From contig JAPJBO010000065.1 in NCBI GenBank assembly GCA_030068145.1, positions 62,001 through 126,000 on the forward strand: a DNA stretch of 64,000 nucleotides, given 5' to 3'. How positions within the stretch are numbered: position 1 is the stretch's first letter; the number at the start of each line of letters is the position of its first letter. The notes under the pieces were generated by a model. That model worked only from the letters and a program-made list of their open reading frames with translations. It did no database searches and was not told the origin of the DNA. The translations under genes and the position numbers were made by a program. Shown one piece after another: positions 54,801-60,800 of this stretch. The DNA is from Diplonema papillatum. Taxonomy: Eukaryota; Euglenozoa; Diplonemea; Diplonemida; Diplonemidae.

Positions 54801-57800
54801 GTTGCCCAGGTGGTTTGTGGTGTCTGGGCACCGGTGGTCACCGTAAAGCCCCTCGAAAACTCTCGAAACACCCAGGATTTGGGTCCAGGTTAGGTGGATT
54901 TTGTCTAAATCACTAGTCATTTTTACTAGTGCACTAGTCATTTTTACTAGTGCACTAGTCATTTTTACTAGTGGCACTAGTCATTTTACTAGTCAAAATT
55001 TTGACTAGTAAAACCACTAGTCAAAGTCAAAAAAGTCCTTGACTAGTGCACCGTGTACCTACCCCCCCCCCCCTTTTTTTTAATCTGACGAAGGAAGGAT
55101 GCGATAAACATTGGAACCAGAAAGTTGTGAAAGCACCGGAACAGGACCGAAAGTCCCCGTCCAAAGGACCCACTGAAGAGCTCTAACTTTGGATTGGTAT
55201 GCGTTCAAGAGCGAAACCAGAGACAAAGAACGAGGTGCTCACAACACCGCGGTGAAAAAAAGAAAAAAAGAAAAAAAGAATACAGAGGAATAGTCCCTCA
55301 AGGTTCCAGACCCTACCTGCGGAGTCTTACACTCCCTGCGACCCTTTTCCCTTTCCCCTATTTTATTTTACACTTTCTTCGACGAAGACTTGATGCTAGC
55401 ATCAAACATGCATGCGAGGCAGTACTCTGCCTAAACATTAAACTAAGTTTCCCCCCCGTGTTAGTGTCGCCTCCGTTTAGCCCTTGTCAGTGTCGCCTTT
55501 TTGCCTGAAAACGCGAGGCGGCACTAACACGGGAAGACGGTGCTCAATAGGGTTCCCTGTATTTGCAGGAAGAATGTCTCATCCTCACCAACGGCTTCCC
55601 GTGTTAGTGTCGCCTTTTAGGAAAAGGTGCCTTTAGGTAGGCGACACTAACACGGGGGGGGTAGGAAACAATTAATATTGCGAACGCGAAAGGAGAGAAG
55701 GAGAGAAAGAGATCGCTGGCAGCCTGTTTGGGAGAAGATTAGCCTACCGATCATATTCACTCACTATCACTCACTAACAGGCTAATCCTCCCCCGGCACG
55801 TACAAACAAAAACATGGCACTCGCTCGGACTGACATCCTCAAGGGAGAAGTCGAATGGGGTGCTATCCCCGTCGTGAACTCCCCCGCGGGGAGGATTACG
55901 ATGAAGTGGAGAGCGAATGCATATTCGCAGCGCCTGGCCGAAATGCAATTTGTCGAGAACAAGAACCGATCGAAGGCAGCGTACGATCCTCACTCCAGGT
56001 AGATGAACAAATCGAGTTCGATGGAGGTGCGCACAAACAAAGGAAGCACCCTGCTGTGTAGGAAATGCTTGAGGAGGCTGCCAGTTGCAAAAGATCGAAA
56101 GAGGTAAATGTGCTGCAGCCCACACGAAACACAGGTGAACCTGGGTTCAGTGGCGCAAGCGTTCAACTAGAAGCCCCACTTTGTTCCCAATGGGTTTCCT
56201 TGTGCAATGTAGTTGTATGGGTTTCTCCCCCTCCAGTATCCGTCGAAATTACTACGAACAATCTTGCGGGTTGCCCTTAAATGTATTGCGCAGGCTAATT
56301 CTTCGAATTTGCAACACAAACGGACACAGGGGACAAGGAAGCTGGCGGACTCGACGAGGCTGACCTGCAGGCGCTGACGAAGGAATACCTCAGCGCAGTG
56401 CGCGACAGAGAAGAGCAGGATGCGAAGCAGCAAGCGGTATCGTTGCACTCTTTGTTTTTTGAACAAACTGTCTTATATGTCCGGCATAGTTTCAGGAGTT
56501 GTCTTATATGTCCGAGAAAGTTTCACGATTGTGGAAAGTTTAATTCAACCTGTTATATGTCCGACGTAGTTTCAAAGTTGTCTCATATGTCCAACATAGT
56601 TTCAAAAGTTGTCTTATATGTCCGACATAGTTTCAGAAGTTGTCTTATATGTCCGACATAGTTTCAGAAGTTGTCTAACCGTGTCCGACACAGTTTCAGA
56701 GCATGTCCGACATAGTTTCAGAAGTTGTCTTATATGTCCGACATAGTTTCAGAAGTGTCAAACTGTGTCCGACATAGTTTCTGAGCATGTCCGACATAGT
56801 TTCAGAGTTGTCTTATATGTCCGAAATAGTTTCGAAAATTGTCTTACATGTCCGACATAGTTTCAGAACTGTCGTGCATGTCCGACATAGTTTCAAAGTT
56901 GTCTCATATGTCCGACATAGTTTCAGAAGTTGTCTTATATGTCTGACATAGTTTCAGAAGTTGTCTTATATGTCCGATATACTTTCAAATGTTGTCTTAC
57001 ATGTCCGACATAGTTTGGAGAGTTGTCTTACATGTCCGACATAGTTTGAAGAGTTGTCTTATATGTCCGACATAGTTTGAAGAGTTGTCTTATATGTCCG
57101 ATAGCTTTGGTATACCTTCATGGGCTAACCCGCGAGAGTTGCCACAAGAGGCGCCGACGAAGACTTCCGACGACGACGACAGAGACGAAGACGAAGAAGT
57201 CGACCTCCTGTCTGTGGAATGCAATTCGTGTCGACAGGCCAGAACGTCTCAGAAGTTGTCGTATATACTTTTAGGTTACTCACCATCTGTCCTTCTGGCA
57301 GATCAAACGAACACAGTCATGACCCTCACCACCTTCTGAAGACTTCTCCAGCTATCCTATCACTTTGCTTACACACCCCTGAACCACGCACCTTCTGAAC
57401 CTGCTCTTTGAACCACATTACCACAAAAGTTGAGTTCGACTGCTTTTTGAACCAAATTATGTACACAAAAGTTGAGTTCGAGTATCGATCGAGGATGAGT
57501 TTTTACGTTGACATGTGGGACGGCAAAATAGCCATGCAGCCTACCAAACAAAACCCCAAACACCCCCCACGGCCGACCTGGGTACCTTGTCACTGGTCAC
57601 AGGCAGGGGTGGCCTCTGTATCTGTTCTGCAGTGCAAAATGGATCTACTCGTTACAGTGGACGAGCTTCCATTTGAGAACGAGGAAGACGCCGCCAGGGT
57701 TATGGCCTACACCGCCCAGCACAAAGAGGAGGTGAATGAACTGGTTGTCGCAATGAAGCACAGGCCAGAACGTCTTGTGCGGACACTCTGCAGCCTGACT

Positions 57801-60800
57801 CGGGCAAACCCCCTCGACGACCGCGGGCCCGGAGACAGTGACGACGACCGCGTGTCTGCAGACAACGACGACGAAGAAAACGACGAAAAAGACGACGAAG
57901 AAGACGACGAAGAAGACGACGAAGAAGACGACGAAGCAGACGACGAAGAAGACAACGAAGAAGACAACGAAGAAGACGACGACGAAGAAGGCGACGAATG
58001 CGACGACGAAGATGCCGCGCTTGCAGATGCCGGCGACAACGAAAAAGATGAAGAAGTCGTCCTTGCTGAGAACACGATGCCCATGATAGGCAAGCGATTC
58101 GTGTCGGAAGAGGTGTTTTGCGACACCGTCCGGCTATCCTGTTTGAAGGATGGCCACCTCTGCATTTCCAGGAAGCGGTGGACAGATAGAATCGAATTCT
58201 CCTGCACAAACAAAACCAGTACAAATGACGCATGTAAGTTTACCTGCAAGGCGCGGGTGTCGGTACGGGCTGCTGGCTTGTTGTGTGTGTCAAAGGTGCA
58301 CGAGCACACGTGCTCCCTTCGAAACGAGCCTACAAAGTTGCAGGGCAGAGGGGTGGCAAAGTGGCTAGGACGGCTCATCTGTACGTGGTTGTGGGATGTC
58401 CCCGCCCTGACCGCCGCCAACGTGAAGAGCCGCGTTCAGAGAGATTTCTCTCTGGCCATTACAAAAACGGTAGCGTACAACGCTCTCCTAGCCGCCTCCA
58501 GCCTGTACATGCTGAATGGTAAATCCTCTTATGCGAAGCTCAGGTCGTATTTCGAGGCCATCGTCCAATCGGACCCGGATGCGCACTGCAGTGTGCATCA
58601 CACCACAGAGGAGAACGGTACGGAGGTTTTTTCTTTCGCTTTTATGGCCCTCGGCGCCATGAGGAAAGCAACCGAGTGGATCAGACCGATTCTTTCGACT
58701 GACGCGTGCCACACAGCAGGGGGCGAGACTATGTTCATCGCTGTGGGGACCGATGCCAACGGTCTCACTGTCCCCGTCGCGTACGGTCTGGGCACAACGG
58801 AAGACACCGCCAACTGGACACGCTTCTTGGAGTGTCTAAAGGACGCGTCTGCTCGCGAGTTTACGGTGATATCCGACCGCGACAAAGGTCTGGCGGCCGC
58901 CCTTCCGGCCGTGTTTCCGAACTGCAAGCACCTGGCTTGCTCGGAACACGTGAAGCGCAACGTGAAGACGCAGTTCGGAAGGAAACACGCGCACTACGTT
59001 GCGAAACTAGCGGAGGCACCAACCGCCAGGGCATACCGGAAAGTCCTTAAAGAACTCCGGGAGAAGCGTCCCGTCGTGGCCGACTACCTGGCTCCTCTGA
59101 AGGACGTCCTCTCCGACGCGTACACCGGAACGTGCCGGTACGAGGAGTACACGACCAACAGGTCGGAATCGCACAACAATGTTGTGCGAGCGGCAAGACA
59201 GGCCCGCGACATCCTTTCGGTGTTTGAGGTGCTTCGTTCCCGTACCATGGGGACGTTCTCAGAAAGGAGGGGCGCCTTGCACATGCACAGCAACACAGAG
59301 CCTACACCGAAGGTTGCGCTGAAACTGGCGCGTGTGCAGCATGAGTGGGACCAGTGGGTCGTGACGGTATCCACGCGGACGAAGTTTGAAGTCGCGGAGA
59401 CGAAGAGGCACGGCACGCGGCATGCTGTCGTACTGACAGATGAAAGTTTCTCGTGCACATGCATGCGCACAGAACGGGTCACCGGGCTTCCCTGTGTCCA
59501 CGCCATTGCGGCAATGCGCAAGGCAGAAAAGGATCCCGAGCAGTATGTTCCTGGGTGTTTCAAGGTCGAGGCATACAACCAGCTGTACGCGAACGGAGTT
59601 CTGCCTCTTCCAGAACTGGATCTCGAAGATGACGAGCTCCAACCACCCCCTGTATTCAAGCGAAGAGGACGGAAGAAGAAGCGCCTGCCGGGTGCAGACG
59701 AAGAAGCCCAGCTACCTCTCGCCAAGAGACGCTCACTTTGTTCGCGCTGTCTGAAGACCGGGCACAACAAACGGAGGTGCACAAACCCACCTGCAAACCC
59801 TCCCATACCAGAAAGAGAAGACACGCACGGGGAAGAAGCTCTGGTGCAGCCAGTGGGACAGGTTGTGGTGGGTGAAACTTGTTCCCGTCAGCTGCGCGAA
59901 GCCATAGTAAAGTCAGGGGTGAAACTTTCACCGACCACACCTAAGAACGGGTCCTTCTACAGCTGCTTAACAGCAGCTAACTTTTGGTATTTCTTTCAGT
60001 TCCGAGAGAAGGCTAACCCCCATGCCCTCTTGCAGAAGAATCTATTCGCGCAGCCCCTGAGTGCGGATATTGTGCAAAGATTTGAAAGGCAGATGGGCGG
60101 AAGCGATGCCTACAGTGGGTGGAAACGAGTTCAGAATAGGGTTGGCACACCCCCGGATGCCATGACCCTGCTGCTCATGGCGTGCGCGTTCAAGGTTCAA
60201 CTCGCCGTCTTCACATGCGAGATTGGTACAAGGAACGTTCAGTGGAAGCTGACGAACACAGTGCCACCAGGAAGCACGGTCACCTCCATCCCTCTCCTTA
60301 ATGACCAGGGGCAGTACTGGTTGATGACGACGAGACCCACTCGCCTGCTGCAGGGCATCAAGCAGAATCATCGCTCTGTCGTACAGTTGGCCATGTAGTC
60401 GTAGATGCGGAACCGAAACAACATTGGCCCCCTCAGCCAGAAATCACCCAGTGTCTAGTAAAGCTGGATCAGTTATTCCCCGCCTCCTAATGCTCGGATG
60501 CCGATGCCCGTCCCCTAATGCTCGGATGCCGATGCCGAAAAGCGATTTCCACCCCTCATCATTTTTACTGTTTTTTGGTGACGTGTCCTCATTTTTCCAC
60601 GGTCCGTGACCCCTCGTTTAGAGACACCAGTCAAGTGAGGCGTCACCCCCAGAGCCTGCGCGAAAAAGGCCTGGTAATCACCCCCATTCTTCAACCTCAT
60701 TGTTGTCCTGAAGAACCTTCAATCGGGAACCGTCATTTCTTCTTTACGATGCAGACCACGTTTCCTCCCCGTTCTTCTCGAACAGCTCGAATCATGGCGG

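Noticed and set aside
56461-57105. CRISPR-like array of 31-bp repeats
   Set aside because: Units are back to back without spacers, and an inverted partner array lies on the other side of a transposase.
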